64,000 nt of DNA from Owenia fusiformis (Eukaryota > Annelida > Polychaeta > Sabellida > Oweniidae). The position numbers and the translations under genes were made by a program. Location: positions 11,723,181 to 11,787,180 of the forward strand of contig CAIIXF020000010.1 of NCBI GenBank assembly GCA_903813345.2, in the 5' to 3' direction. This document shows, piece by piece, positions 15,101-26,600 of the stretch (positions within the stretch are counted from its first letter, which is position 1; every line of letters starts with the position of its first letter). Below the pieces are notes generated by a model. It had not been told where the DNA came from and searched no databases. It saw nothing but the letters and a program-made list of their open reading frames with translations.

Positions 15101-18100
15101 ACCAATCAATGATCGACTCGCTAAACCATTCAGCGACGATGTCATCTCAATACAGATTTACATTATAAGCGTATGTCATCTTTGAACCCTGGGGTTTATC
15201 CCCCTCTTTTTTAAAGCTATTCTATTTTCCAAATTTTTAAGATTCATGAAAAGCATGTGAAAACATCATTATTGCCATCAACAATGAAAATCAGAACACA
15301 AATAGACTATAATGTTACATAATAAGGACGTAACAGATACAATCAAAAATATGTTTTGAAATGTCCTTGATCTAACAAACATTATTTAGAAGAGCACATT
15401 TGGATTACTTGTGAAATATAGGTAACCCATATTAGTACCTAAATTGCATTCTAGGATTAATATTATATGATATCTGATTCAAAAAGATTTTCAAATTCAA
15501 AACATTTCAGACAGAAGTGTGAATAAGATTTAACATACATTGTATTCATGTTCTACATACCCTTATAATAATGTTGACCAAATTTCATGGTAGTATACGC
15601 ACAATTCCCGTTGTAATTCTCAATTTTATGAGAGAAATATCTCTCACATGTTTTCTTTTTCCACCATCTTGAAATTAAACTTAGGGGGTTTGTATTTCTA
15701 AATCATGGGCCTAATTTACTACTAATTATCATTATAATCATCCTATATGTTAACTATCAACCAATAATCTACTTCAGAACAAAAACGTTTTAATTTACCA
15801 CTTACTATCACCCTCAAACATTTCATATCTTAATTATCAACTAAAAATCATAAATCAGCATTATTGTAAGTTAATTTACGTTGAACTTGCTACTGATAAT
15901 TAGGCCATAATTATCATTGATTTAATTAACGCTTAACTTTAATTCCAATTGCCAGCAGAATTGTTGATAATTAGTTGTAAATTAGTTGGTAATAAGTTGG
16001 TAATTAGTTTTATTTTTCAATTGGGGGGCTAATGAATAAAAGGCTATACATGCATAAAGAATCATAAAAATCAAATACAGATTAAATTAACTTGGTGGAA
16101 AAGGCATCAGCAATTTTTATCTTTGGTTATTTAAAAGAAAGCATTGTGGGCCTTGGCTAAAGGATGAACATTTCCTGGGCTTAAAAAGGTTTTGGCTGAT
16201 TATTGAAAGATTAGATCGTACACCCCCAAGGTGCAATGATTTGTTCCAAAAGGCAGGCAGAGGTCAGGGTCTTTAATATCTAAATGATTTCCATTCATTT
16301 ATTTATCTCAAGATCTTTCTACCATACATACTCATATAAATGTAACATAATTAAATTCGCTATTAAAAACCTATTCGATTCTAATTTATTCTGGTTTTCT
16401 CTTTAGTCTCTCCTAAGCCCATCAATACTTGCACATAACAGCTTGTTCTTTATTATTTTCTGCATTAATTAATTCTGCATAATATTGTAGTAGTGTAAAT
16501 GAAGCAGAAGGGTAAGTTGTATGTAGTTCAATTATGAACTTAGTGTTTCGTGTTGATCAGTGTTGTTATAGAACCATTGTCGCTTTAGTAGTACATAATT
16601 GTGTAACTATATGCAAGGTGTTACATCATGTGTTTTTAAGTCAATATGTATTGCAAAAGGTAGGATGCAAATATGCAATCATATAATGTGTTATGCATTT
16701 TTAAGTCAATATGTATTGCAAAAGGTATAATGCAAATATGCAATCACATAATGTGCTATGCATTTTTAAGTCAATATGTATTGCAAAAGGTATAATGCAA
16801 ATATGCAATCACATAATGTGTTATGCATTTTTAAGTCAATATGTATTGCAAAAGGTATAATGCAAATATGCAATCACATAATGTGCTATGCATTTTTAAG
16901 TCAATATGTATTGCAAAAGGTATTATGCAAATATGCAATCACATAATGTGCTATGCATTTTTAAGTCAATATATACTGCAAAAGGTATAATGCAAATATG
17001 CAGTCACATTATGTGTTATGTATTTTTAAGTCAATATATATTGCAAAAGGTACAATGCAAATATGCAATCACATAATGTGCTTAATATTGCATATGTTGA
17101 TTCACATTTCATATTTACATTGAGCATATGCCTGTACATTTGAAACTTTATATTGATATACAGTACAGCACATTTGTGGTGTATGCTTGTTCGCTTCTAT
17201 ACGATTATTATGTCACCACCAGAAGTGCTGACATATTGTTATAGTCTCCAACTTTTTGTGGTTGGTGTTCAGCTCTAGCAAATGGGGTCTGTAACAAATT
17301 ATGGCATCTGTAACAAATGGCAGGTGGTGACATTTTGCATGTTAATGCCTTGTACTTTTTTTGGCTCACCCTGTATTAGTCTACGATGATTTCACCAATT
17401 GTGATGTTGGTTGTGTTTCCTTGTGCAGGTGTCTTAAAACTATTTCATAGACGAGGGTGAAACATCCATTAGTATCTTTTCAAATGTTTGAAACAACAAT
17501 GAATGATAGAGAAAATATTCTCCAAATATCTCTTTTTCCATTGGATTTGAAAAAAACTTTTGACATATAGCAATTCAAGTATTGAAATGAAATATGATTT
17601 GTAAGATAAGATGAACTAAGGAATGAATAGAACATTCTCTGATTTTTTGTAATAGGGCGTAAGTTGAATTCAACATGTGAAATCATAGTCTAGCTGCAAT
17701 ACCTTATGAACCAACCCCACGACCCCCCTCCCCCCCCCCCCCCAATACACACCTCACATTGGTTAAGTAGATAAGGGGGTCCACAGTCTTGAAACAAGAT
17801 AAGTAAAATCACATCTTTTTTAAGCTAGTCGGGTGATTGAATTTCATTTGAAAAATGTAGGAGATTGCAATTTAATATTCAGACCAATTAAAACAATCAA
17901 AATTGTTTATGATATCATGCTCTCATCATATCAATATTGATTTTCTCTCAATAAATTGAGGTATACAGGTTGCCATGAACTCATAAACACTAGTAGAACA
18001 AGAGGAAGTTTGTTCATAAGGTTAAAGACACAATAACTTAATAACACCCACACTTACATTAAAGTCAGTCCGGACATTATACAACCATATAGCTTCAATT

Positions 18101-18993
18101 CAAATTACTTTAAAAGACATTGACATTAAGAATAGAACTCATTGTGACTTTAGAAATTAGTAGTGTACTAAATAATTATTAAGATCTTCTCACACCTTTT
18201 ATCTAAAGGGAAACACCTAGATGATAATTCCAGGTCTTCTACCACAATGTTTAGTGGATGCGTATTATAATGTATTCCCAGTATATATGTCATACACTGC
18301 TTCAGCCATTTGAAATACCTGTATGGATCAAGGTCTCCAAGTGAATGTGCATGAATCATGTATCTATTATCCATATTAGATTAGGAGTTTATGTATACAT
18401 GTATATAATAGTCAGAACACTGCTTTGAGGTAAAACATCACCTGCTTTAGATACATGTTTAACAATGTAGAATCAAAAACAAAAAAGAAAATTACTATGC
18501 ATTAATAGATGTCACCATACTACAATAATCACAGTATATATTGTGAAAACTGAACTCATGCTCTATCAAGGACTCTCTTCCAAAGGGATGGCAACCCCAA
18601 CACCCCATTCAACCATTTATTAAAGCCTCCAGATTTTGATTTTTGTCATTGATTTTTTTAAGTAGTATGATAAATGCTTGATAAATGATGGCTTGTATCA
18701 AACTTGCCCCATCATTATACTGAAAGGCCCAACCCTCTGTTATAATAATGGGGCAACACAGGAACTCGTTGAGACAATAAGCAATTTTGAAGTTGTTTGA
18801 ATAATGATAGTGCATGGCATTCTGATGACATTGTGAGTTTTTATGTGTAGCGTATATTATTTGTAAATATCTAGAATTTTATTTCTGTGTTTTCAGAGAA
18901 AATGTTCTGTATGATGCTCATGTAAAACAGATGAAGGACCAGGTGGAACTACCAACCAAAGAGGAGAAGTCTAAGACGTGTAGCATCATGTGA
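171..18993 (+). CDS. 3' part of a long disordered protein with a C-terminal CaaX box (7 exons; N-terminus outside window)
   Basis: Exons that join in phase with AG/GT borders are 171-335, 3543-3727, 5727-5990, 6709-6973, 9127-9329, 14056-14242 and 18897-18993 (TGA stop). The deduced product is about 450 residues of low-complexity sequence: basic and Ser/Arg-rich first, then Pro/Ser-rich (SPGNSPNP, SPKPGSPVSP), an acidic Ser stretch (SDSETGSSYTDDSETESE), a Pro run (PPPLPPPLP) and repeated Tyr motifs (LYDT, LYDA). It ends KEEKSKTCSIM, a CaaX box after basic residues, which predicts prenylation (Met at the last position favours farnesyl) and membrane attachment. No folded domain is visible in this part. 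The family is not recognised; prickle proteins share a CaaX end, but the body does not clearly match. The exon chain is well supported by phase; the identity is open. Confidence 0.72.
1181..1422. mobile_element. MITE with long imperfect inverted repeats starting TACTCCT(C)AAAAAA
   Basis: The left end (ATACTCCTCAAAAAAAATTA, then AGGACCA and TAGGTTTACATG) is repeated inverted at the right end (CATGTAAACCTATAAGG, then TTTTTTTAGGAGTAT). The inverted repeats run about 75 bp. TA bases flank both ends, as expected for Tc1/mariner-type insertion. There is no coding capacity. Confidence 0.7.
1854..2075. repeat. Inverted repeat, arms about 50 bp (MITE remnant)
   Basis: Left CTGACATCGCGAGCAATGAG continuing to GCCTTGAGAG; the right arm is its inverse, CTCTCAAGGCC through CTCATTGCTCGCGATATCAG. 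The middle is AT-rich, about 100 bp. Likely a non-autonomous DNA element. Confidence 0.6.
3370..3488 (+). repeat. Tandem duplication of a unit of about 63 bp
   Basis: TATTGCTACAATAAATTGAA with flanking ATACATGTATAG occurs twice in succession, just upstream of a coding exon of the CaaX-protein gene. Confidence 0.6.
3788..3975. mobile_element. Degraded GCCCGTAGCCAGG-type repeat with a poly-C run
   Basis: CACATAGCCAGCTTTTGCCA, GGGGGTTCAC and the internal GAATGGTGAAAACTGCATGG match the copy at about 44288-44435. It is followed by more than 20 C residues near 3939-3961. Confidence 0.5.
6110..6338 (+). mobile_element. 5'-truncated copy of the TATGTCACCACC repeat family
   Basis: It contains the internal motifs (CAAATCTGACT, GACCTTCAATGAC, CTCAAGGTC) and the family 3' end AGGTGGTGAAATTTTGTCAT, then GTTAATGCCTTG. 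The 5' end is missing. Confidence 0.65.
7896..9065 (+). repeat. 16-bp minisatellite (TTAATAGCAAGCTTTG), split by an insertion
   Basis: About 20 imperfect copies of a 16-bp unit lie at 7896-8250, with a few more at 9027-9065. A 776-bp insertion separates the two parts. The array lies in an intron of the CaaX-protein gene. Confidence 0.8.
8251..9026 (+). mobile_element. Non-autonomous Helitron-like element (776 bp)
   Basis: The left end is ATCCCAACGAAC. Its inverse GTTCGTTGGGAT lies 30 bp inside the right end (8985-8996), an asymmetric inverted repeat. It is followed by a hairpin (ACTCC-GG-GGAGT, 9002-9013) and the end GCCATTGTCTAG, which fits CTRR. The insertion fits A^T (TC...CTAG|T), or TT on both sides. 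An internal CCGTCAGT-type microsatellite runs at 8290-8358. No transposase is encoded. Hairpin plus CTRR is the Helitron hallmark; the asymmetric repeats resemble Helentron/Helitron2 types. Confidence 0.7.
9693..10016 (+). repeat. Minisatellite of 18-20 bp (TTGTATACATTTTGACTTA type)
   Basis: Roughly 17 imperfect copies with two alternating variants, CATTTTGACTTA and CATGTTGGCTTA. The repeat explains the long Tyr/Cys/Leu-rich ORFs here, which are not genes. Confidence 0.8.
10090..11545 (+). repeat. 55-bp satellite array, about 23 copies, with an internal dyad
   Basis: The unit contains TAATATCCCATGCTTGTAGT, then TGTAGTGTAGTGTGAGATA and TGACTAAAGTCGTATG. Variants alternate (GTAGTTGTAG versus GTGTTTGAAG, TCGTATG versus TTGTACA). 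Some copies carry ATACGACTAAAGTCGTAT, a perfect 8-bp dyad around AA. The array is interrupted by the element at 10191-10368. Confidence 0.85.
10191..10368. mobile_element. MITE of the AGGCCCGTAGCCAGG family inside the satellite
   Basis: The left end AGGCCCGTAGCCAGG and the right end ACGGGCCTGT are inverted, and ATACC stands on both sides (10186-10190 and 10369-10373) as a 5-bp target duplication. 178 bp, non-coding. Confidence 0.7.
11714..12716. mobile_element. 1003-bp near-perfect palindromic (foldback) element with TSD AATCT
   Basis: The left arm starts CACGGGGTACCATCGAATAA; the right arm ends with its exact inverse, TTATTCGATGGTACCCCGTG. The arms are about 480 bp each, with only a few differences, around a short AT-rich centre near 12200-12235. 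Both sides carry AATCT (11709-11713 and 12717-12721). Each arm carries two GGAACGTAACCGGAGC-type motifs. There is no transposase; the mirrored ORFs of about 66 residues are a by-product of the palindrome. Confidence 0.85.
13302..13970. mobile_element. MITE of the CAGGCCCGTAGCCAGG family (669 bp)
   Basis: Inverted termini AGGCCCGTAGCCAGG and CCTGGCTACGGGCCT, with a 5-6 bp target duplication (GATATG or ATATG). The inside includes poly-G/poly-C runs and no conserved ORF. It is the most complete copy of a family also seen at 3788, 10191 and 44288. Confidence 0.75.
14560..16030. repeat. AT-rich block with inverted AATTAGTTG/CTAACTTAC clusters at both ends
   Basis: TAATTATCACCTAACTTAC and GATAATTAGTTGAAAGTTAG motifs cluster at 14575-14820 and again, partly inverted, at 15710-16010. 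It could be an old DNA transposon, but clear termini and target duplications were not found. Confidence 0.35.
16491..16511 (+). CDS. Candidate 21-nt in-frame microexon of the CaaX-protein gene
   Basis: A pyrimidine-rich stretch and TTGTAG precede 21 bases that are followed by a strong donor, GTAAGT. The preceding exon ends in phase 2 (AG) and the following exon starts with A. Inclusion reads SSVNEAEG and then ENVLYDA, with no stop; skipping reads RENVLYDA. The length is a multiple of three and both flanking phases are satisfied, which is why it is listed. No transcript supports it here. Confidence 0.45.
16621..17090 (+). repeat. 65-bp tandem repeat, about 7 copies
   Basis: The unit includes TTATGCATTTTTAAGTCAAT, then ATGTATTGCAAAAGGTATAA and TGCAAATATGCAATCACATA. 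Copies are more than 90% alike by eye. It lies in an intron downstream of the candidate microexon at 16491. Confidence 0.85.
17209..17352 (+). mobile_element. Short copy of the TATGTCACCACC repeat family
   Basis: It starts TATGTCACCACCAGAAGTGC and ends GGTGGTGACATTTTGCATG, then TTAATGCCTTG. The interior is mostly deleted. Confidence 0.65.
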
Positions 18994-20530
18994 AGTGAAG
19001 TATTGTATTGTGTGAAATTTATAAGAGACCTGACAGTGGGACTTCTGATGGACAAATCTATGTTTAGTCAAGAGCATTTTTTACTGTGCCAAATTCATAA
19101 AGGACTTGGCAGTGGAACTACTGACTTGAGGAACAAATCTAAGATACAAACATCATATACAGATATAAGATTGACACCCACAGTGCAGGTGTGAACGTTC
19201 ACCTCCATTTGATAAGTGAATTATACACAATGGCCCCTCAATAATGATAAAGGGTGTAGTGTTTAATAATGTAATATTAGGGTGCAAAGTTTGTAATAAT
19301 CATGTACATTAATGTATAATACACGATAAATATATTTTTGCACAAAAAGTGTAAGTGACTGAGACGGTACTTATTCGTTGAGGAGAAAATAATTTGAGAT
19401 TATGATTGTATTAAGGCTGCATTTCTTTGGCTGGGTGTGTTACAAATAGAACATACTCTTGTCATTAAAATTCTAGGAAAACTCAACTTGTTATACCAAT
19501 ATTTTGTATTCTTGAGTTAGTAAGATCACTTTTGACATTGAATAGTTGAGATGACACATTATCTTGACAATGACAGGTTGTTAATGAAATAGGGACATTG
19601 GGTTTATATAAACAGTTGTGATCTAAACAACTTCTGTGTTTTTGTGGTGATTTAATGGTTAAAATACACTCAAATGTGAGAGATGTCCATGATCCATGCT
19701 AGACATTGATAGTTTAGTAACATTAGGGAAATAACAATAGCATTATCATTGTTTATTGGGTCACAACCAGCTAAGTGGAAGCACCCTCAATGTATGATAG
19801 AAATATGAGTGCAATATGTGGTCACAAAATGTACCAAAGTGAAATTTCTGAATGTGTGGTCATAAAAATTACACTTTAAAGTCCAAATTATTTATGACAT
19901 TGATTAAATCAACTAATTTTAACAAACTTAATGAAATTACATAAAATATTACATACATCACATTTAATAGTGCTACGATTTTTATTTGCCTGATTCACTT
20001 TTACAACAGTCATATTTATAAATAATGTTAATTATGCTGTATCATAATCAATTAAGAATTGAAGTTTTTATATCTACTATCCTGATGACAAGGACTTGCC
20101 CTTTGTAGATGCTGATGTACACCTGTATCATTGCATTAATGAATTATAATAGAAGGATGTAATCCTTTAACATTCCTACATGTATAGTCAAGTCTATTGT
20201 CATATTATTTTGGTACTAAAACTTGGGTGATTTAGGAATTTCTAATTTACGAATACTTAAAAAAATAACTTCAGGCATGATTAGATATTAGATTGCCAGT
20301 TGGTTGTTAAGAAGGCAATTGTTTTCATTCACTTTTATGCTTATTGATTTAATCCGTCCAGCATGATTTTAATGTGCAAGAAATTCAATGTATACACATG
20401 TATGTATCTCAGTCTTATATAACTTTTATTTTTTAACTTGAATTATAAATAAATAGGCAAAATGAATAGCATGGTGTTTTGTTCAACCATTGTAGATGCC
20501 ACAAGATCATTCAATAAAATTGTTCCGAAA
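18994..20530 (+). other. Probable 3' untranslated region of the CaaX-protein gene
   Basis: AT-rich sequence without a convincing exon follows the TGA at 18993. AATAAA-type poly(A) signals are present, for example near 20446 (AAATAAATAG) and 20514 (CAATAAAATT). The true end is unknown. The gene runs tail to tail with the Gβ5 gene on the other strand. Confidence 0.35.
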
Positions 20531-21499
20531 CATCAGGGGCAATGCAGGCGCATCCTCTGAACACAGTTCTCCAGAGATCATCCACTACGTTCTTTCCTTC
20601 TTACTTACAGAGGTACCAGTTCTGGAGACCTGTGTTCCGAGGATGTGCAGGAGTAAAATAAATAAGTGAAGCTTTAGATTTGTGAGGCAAATTTTAGTTG
20701 GAGAAGTAATACTGTTCACTACTCATAATCATAAATAAGATTTCTTTTCATAGTTTCGATTGATAATATGTTTGAAATCATATTTTTCTAAGCAGGGACA
20801 GTTCTTTAATAATCTTTCAAAGGCTCTGCCATTTTCAGGTGGCTCCAGTGTGTACAATGCTGTACAAAATGCATTTCCTCTAACAAAATATAATAAAAAT
20901 ATCTTCCCACTCCCTTGCAGATAAAGCACACACGTATTATTATCTTGAGCTGTATATATCCCAGAAACATAATGTGACATTAATGGGCCCAAAAATTCAA
21001 TGAATAGTGTAAAGTTTGGGATACCAGTAAATTAACTTCACATACTCACAGTAATCAAGTGGATCACCAGTGATATTTGGTGCATTTACTAAGAGAACAA
21101 AACTAAATGTTTATATTTTTCACATTAAATAATCTATTTGCATTCAATTGTAAATAATACATATACAATATAACTTAGATATTGGCAAAAGTTCCAATAT
21201 ACAACATGAGTGATTTATGGTTTATAAATTCAATAGTATGAATAATAGAATGACATAGACTTTAAAGGTGGCTGGGGGTAGTTAAATCTTCTTAATTACA
21301 AATATATAACATTGTACAGTTCATACAGTCTGAACCAAAATTAAATAATACATAATGGGATTGATATTTTAGGTCAAGTAGTGCCCCCTGGTGATTGTAA
21401 ACAAATAAGATTTTATTAATATGACACTGTAGTTGAATTTGAAAATCTTTAAGATTTATTGGCCTAAAGTGTGTAAGTATTTGTCAACAGATCTTGTAC

Positions 21500-21750
21500 T
21501 TGTACTATGTTAGGAGTAGATCATTTTTGCACTAAACAATGTACTGTAGATCTAATACATATACTATTGTTATGAGTAGATCATTTTTGCACTTGAATGA
21601 CTAAACAATGTAGATCTAAAACATGTACTATTGTTATGAGTAGATCATTTTTGCACTAAACAATGTACTGTAGATCTAATACATGTACTATTGTTATGAG
21701 TAGAACATTTTTGCACTAAACAATGTACTGTAGATCTAATACATGTACTG
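21500..21750 (+). repeat. Tandem repeat, unit about 60-67 bp, 4 copies
   Basis: GAGTAGATCATTTTTGCACT, TAAACAATGTACTGTAGATC and ATACATGTACTATTGTTAT recur four times. It lies downstream of the Gβ5 coding exons. Confidence 0.75.
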
Positions 21751-22724
21751 CATCTTTATAATAAAAGATCTTTTACATTTTTCATCTCTTAAGATGCTTA
21801 TTGGATATACTGTAAAATAAATTGTAGGATCTCATTACAAGACAAGATTTACTTTAAATTCTGAACCGTACAAAAGATATGTGTCATTTAGGATTACAGA
21901 CACATATATTACTGACACATGGTTTGTGTGACACACATATCTGCATCACAATGAGATCTGTTTTATCTTTATTCAATTTGAAATACATAAATTTGCTATA
22001 AATAGCAATGTTGAATATCTGCTTTGATCTTCCCCATAATTTTTCTCATCGGGGAGCTACACGTATATCACAATTTTACAAGTTAAAATACCCCAGAGTC
22101 GATTTAATTTTCACGATGCAGCACCTCACTCGCTCTTTGCTGGGAGATTCTGTAAAACCTTGTGATTCATTTTTTAAATATTGCACTGGTTTCTTAAAGC
22201 ATGGCACTAAAGAGAGAGACATATTGGATTCGAAAGAACATGTACCATATGTTAAAATATGCATTTCATATAACAGCATCAATATAAACAACAGTAAATA
22301 AATGCAACTACAAGCTCATCTCTGACTAGAATGTTTAAAATACAAGCATTTGAGTAACCTGGTTTATTACGCACTAAAATTCTACCATACAAGGGATAAA
22401 TATCTCGGACATATAAAAATGTCATTGATGCTTAAATCACATTCCGATTAGGCTTTCCCAAATACCAAATGATATCAATAATAATACCAGAAATGGTAAC
22501 AGATTTATGATTTATTCAAGACCAACTTCCTGGACTATAGTTTTTTCACTACAATTGCACTGATTCTTTTTTGCCTCCTCCCTCCAGCCTCAATTAAACA
22601 TGTCCTAACTATTTCATCAGTACACCAGTTCGTTACTTAATTCCCAATAGTTCATTATCTCTGTGAATACTTCTATTTTTATCCTCTTTGAGATATCGTC
22701 TCTCTGATACCCCTTATATAGGGG

Positions 22725-22835
22725 GCTTAAATTGCTTCATGGTGAAGCATTTTTGCAAAAAGCTTCATAACGAAGGATTTCTTGCCTATAATTTTAGCAC
22801 CTCAAAAATCGTTCGTTACGAGCTTTTTTGTCAAA
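22725..22835 (+). repeat. Single dispersed copy related to the 72-bp array at 42 kb
   Basis: TTAAATTGCTTCATGGTGAA, then GCATTTTTGCAAAAAGCTTC, ATAACGAAGGATTT and CACCTCAAAAATC parallel the minus strand of the 42011-42350 array, including the translated motif KHF-x-K-x-L-x-NEGFL. Confidence 0.55.
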
Positions 22836-23685
22836 ATGCAAAGCAAATAAACCTGATGTGTAACTCTAACCACTGATCATATATTCCTCATGGTACCCTT
22901 TATGCAATAGTTTCACATAATTAATGAGAACACACAGAGAAACTAAGGTATCAGAAATAATGTAAATAATGTATCATACCCTAGACTAGTTACCCACACT
23001 GGGCTAACTAAATGACTGTAACTTATAATTGCAGATATGAAATGTTTTCTAACAGATAATTAATCACCCATTAATGGCAGTAGAAGGGATAAAGGTGAGT
23101 TGAAAGCACAACATTTTACAAATATCTTTTTGCCCTCATCACTCAATGTCCTGCCTTATTCTCTAAAAAAAACAAGTTTTTTTTCAAAGATTAAAAGTAG
23201 GATTTTTGAAATTGTTGAACTGAACACTCTCTGTCCCTTCCACTACCTCTAATATTTCCTATATACAATGTTTGTTGGCATAATTTATAATGTTGAGTTG
23301 ATATTCTCCTAATGCAGCGTCTCACTGTCATGCATATACCTGGAATGGAACACAGAAATATAATAACATTTCATTAAAGGCTGCGATTAAGTCTAAATTA
23401 GAAATACTGAAATTAAATCTAAATTAGAAATACAGATTGAGAATATGAAACATGGTCAATTTTTTTAGTTTCATGAACATGATAATAAGTAATGTTTCCG
23501 TATCTTATATAAGTGTAACTTAAATTGAAATGCTACAAAAGCCCATTTTTCTATGGAATTATTTCACCATTGGATAACCATGAAGTTAAACTTCTTTTTA
23601 GGAATCAAAGATGTGACTCAAGGCACACCTTTTTAAGTGAGAATTGCAACTGATAGATCATTATGTATTCTTCAGTAATACTTAC

Positions 23686-26600
23686 TCTCAAAGTGTGGTC
23701 CCAACTTCCTGTACATAAAGCAGTGCCATCTGGGGACATCCCCAGACAACTAACTCTGTTCTCATGCCCATACAGCAGCTGTATGCGGGTGCCTTTTAGC
23801 ACATCCCAAACATTGATGTTGTAGTCATTATAACCAGCAAATAAAAGACGTCCTTAAAGAAATAAACATATAAATCTGAAATATGTCACTGAATAATAAA
23901 CACATGTTTTGTCCACAATCCGTTTGGTTTGACATACAAATGGAACCCTCGCTTTTAATTGTGGGGCCCTTTGGGCTATGTGAATTTGATGAAAAAACAT
24001 TGGTAACTTAATTTGGAACTTCTAATGTAAGTGTGAGTTTCAGATTCTATTTAGTCATTTCAATTTGTTTAAGTTAACATTGACTGAAGATCTTGGCAAA
24101 TAAGAGAAAGAGAAAATAATATGTACATAACTAGATTTTTATTGTTAGCCTGTATTTACATGATTTACGGAGTGAGTTAGAAACTGACAATATCAATCAG
24201 CCTGTAGATTCCCTTCAGGTATTATTGTATTCTAAACTTACCACTTAGGGAAAAATCAACAGAGTTGCAGCCAAAAATGATGCTCTCTTTTGTGTAACAG
24301 TTCACCTCTCGATCTGCCCGCAGATCAAACAGTCGACACTAAAACAAAATGGAGTCATATGTACGATAATATATCAAATACACTGATTTTGTGTCAAGTT
24401 GATGCATTTTACATTTGAAATAAATATCTACTTGAATTCTCATGACTTGCTCTATCTATGAACTTACTGGTTAGAAGATGACAAAGTAATATGAACCAAC
24501 TCACAATTTTGAACAACATGAATCAAAATCATGTCTAGATGCAAATACATGTACTTGCCTTATATAGAAACACTAAAATAGCACTGTTTTGCACATTGAA
24601 CACTTTTCCCACGAGAAACATCAAGAATATAAATATTTACAAAGTTCTTCCAAAATGAAAGAGTCGCATTTTTGTGTCAACCTTAACACATCTTTCAAAT
24701 ATTACACTGTACTACCATCTTATGTCTTTGCTCGCTTTACCAGTTGTACTGTTTACTGGTGGTCCTATGGACAATTATAAACACCCACTCACTGTTGCAT
24801 CATCTGAGCCTGTTGCGAATGCATCCCCACTGGGGTAGAACCTTACAGAGTTGATATCAGAATCATGCCCCTCAAACACCTGAACACAAGTCCCTGTGCG
24901 CATATCCCACACCATGGCCATTTTGTCACAACCCTAAAAATAACAAACGATACAATATCACCATCTGGTTGTGAAGTATTGGTAGTATTGTGACTTTCCC
25001 TTTCTAGGTTGTTGAAGAAGTTCGATAAATCAATTCCCATGGCAGTAGAAAATGACTTAATTCTTAGACTATATACTTTCAGACTTTCACAATATCTCTA
25101 TACCGGATTTTCTTGCATATACGCCCCCCTAAATTTAGGCCCATGGGCCAAAAATCGAATGTAGTACGCTTATACGCCCATGGGCCTATAAAAAATGACT
25201 ATTTATTGATTTTTTTCAATAAATTCAAGAGTATTTTGTCACTGGCAGATCGTTCTGTCGTTACTTTGTTTCAACATTAAGTTCAACGCTGTGCCGTAAG
25301 TGGCAGTGGTGGATCGTTCTGTTGTTACTTTGTTTCAACATTAAGTCCAAGGTTGTATGTGACATTTCCTTTATAATTCTTACAAAACATGTGGTAGGAC
25401 TACAACAGTAGGTACGGTTGTCCATTGTATTCATCAGCTCTTCTCACATTTACGCCCACTGGGCCAAAAATCGAAAGTAGTACACTTATAAGCCCATGGG
25501 CGAAAAATAAGAGGTGAAATAACAGATGAAATAACCCCTTCTTTCAGTTATACGCCCAGGGCTTATATGCGAGAAAATCCGGTAAGTGTTCACTGTATGA
25601 GTTTCAAGTCAGTCTTACCACTACTTTTCAAGTTATCACAATGTTACAAATGCTGCAAAAATGTTTCAATTTCCATAATACTGTATATTGCAATGGTTCA
25701 CAGATATTGCTTAAATTCTGAACTTTCATGAAATGCAATTCTTAATTTTTTGTTTCCTTCTATTTCTAAATTTTCATTAATTTTTAAAGTTTTTTGCCAG
25801 AATTTAAATTGACTTACCCCGGATACAAATGTGTTTCCACTTTCTGAAGGAGATAAATCGAGACTCATTACATCACCCGCTTGTCCATGAAAACTTTGAA
25901 TCATAGTGCTACTCTCGACATCCCATAATGCACAGGTGCTATCACCACTTCCTGTCAGAATCTAATATAAAAAATGGTTTAATTTATTATACGCTATTCA
26001 TAATATATAAAATGGTACATGTTTCAGTTTATTTCATTATTACATTGTTTTTAATGGTTTACTGGGAGTACAGTTTTTTGTCAATAATAATTTTATAATC
26101 TACAAAACAATTTGTGTGAGCCTATTCAATTACCTGGTTATCGGAATTAGTGAAGCGACAACATGAAAGATAGCTTGTATGAGTTGCAATTGTGCGCTTT
26201 CTAGTAGCTGGATCTTCTTCCAAAGACAGAGGATAAATAGTACACTTGTTGTCAAGGCCCCTGAAATTAATTATAAGAATGAATGAATAAAAACAATAAA
26301 ATCAAATAACATGTAACACATTTAATAAATACAGAATATTCGTGGAAAGAGAATTTGAATAAAAGCTGAACTGGGAAACGTCCTCTTTTGCTTCAAATAT
26401 GACTTAGAAAGGATATCCTAGCCCATATGTCATGATTGAGGGAGAATGTTCTTACCCACAACCACAATGCATGATTGAGGGAGGATGTACTTTTTCACAA
26501 GCCATGATATATAAGGACAGGATGTTCTTACCCACATATCAGGGTTAATAGAGAATGTTCCTACCCACAAATCATGACTGAGGGAGGATATACTTTCCCA

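Larger units (their letters stand above)
20531..23685. other. Convergent intergenic or 3' region; no clear exon
   Basis: This stretch lies between the two convergent genes and must hold the Gβ5 3' UTR and probably its terminal coding exon, expected to encode only a few residues (V/I-W-A-like) and a stop. No acceptor followed by such codons was found on the minus strand. Apart from the tandem block at about 21500-21750 and the dispersed repeat at about 22725-22835, it looks unremarkable. Confidence 0.4.

Noticed and set aside
20729-20992. 87-residue minus-strand ORF as the last Gβ5 exon
   Set aside because: It has no Gβ C-terminal motif and no phase-matched acceptor; probably UTR or chance.
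22979-23012. Minus-strand CAG|TGTGGGTAA as a terminal Gβ5 exon
   Set aside because: In the required phase it reads Cys-Gly-stop, unlike the conserved VWA end, and the acceptor lacks a pyrimidine tract.
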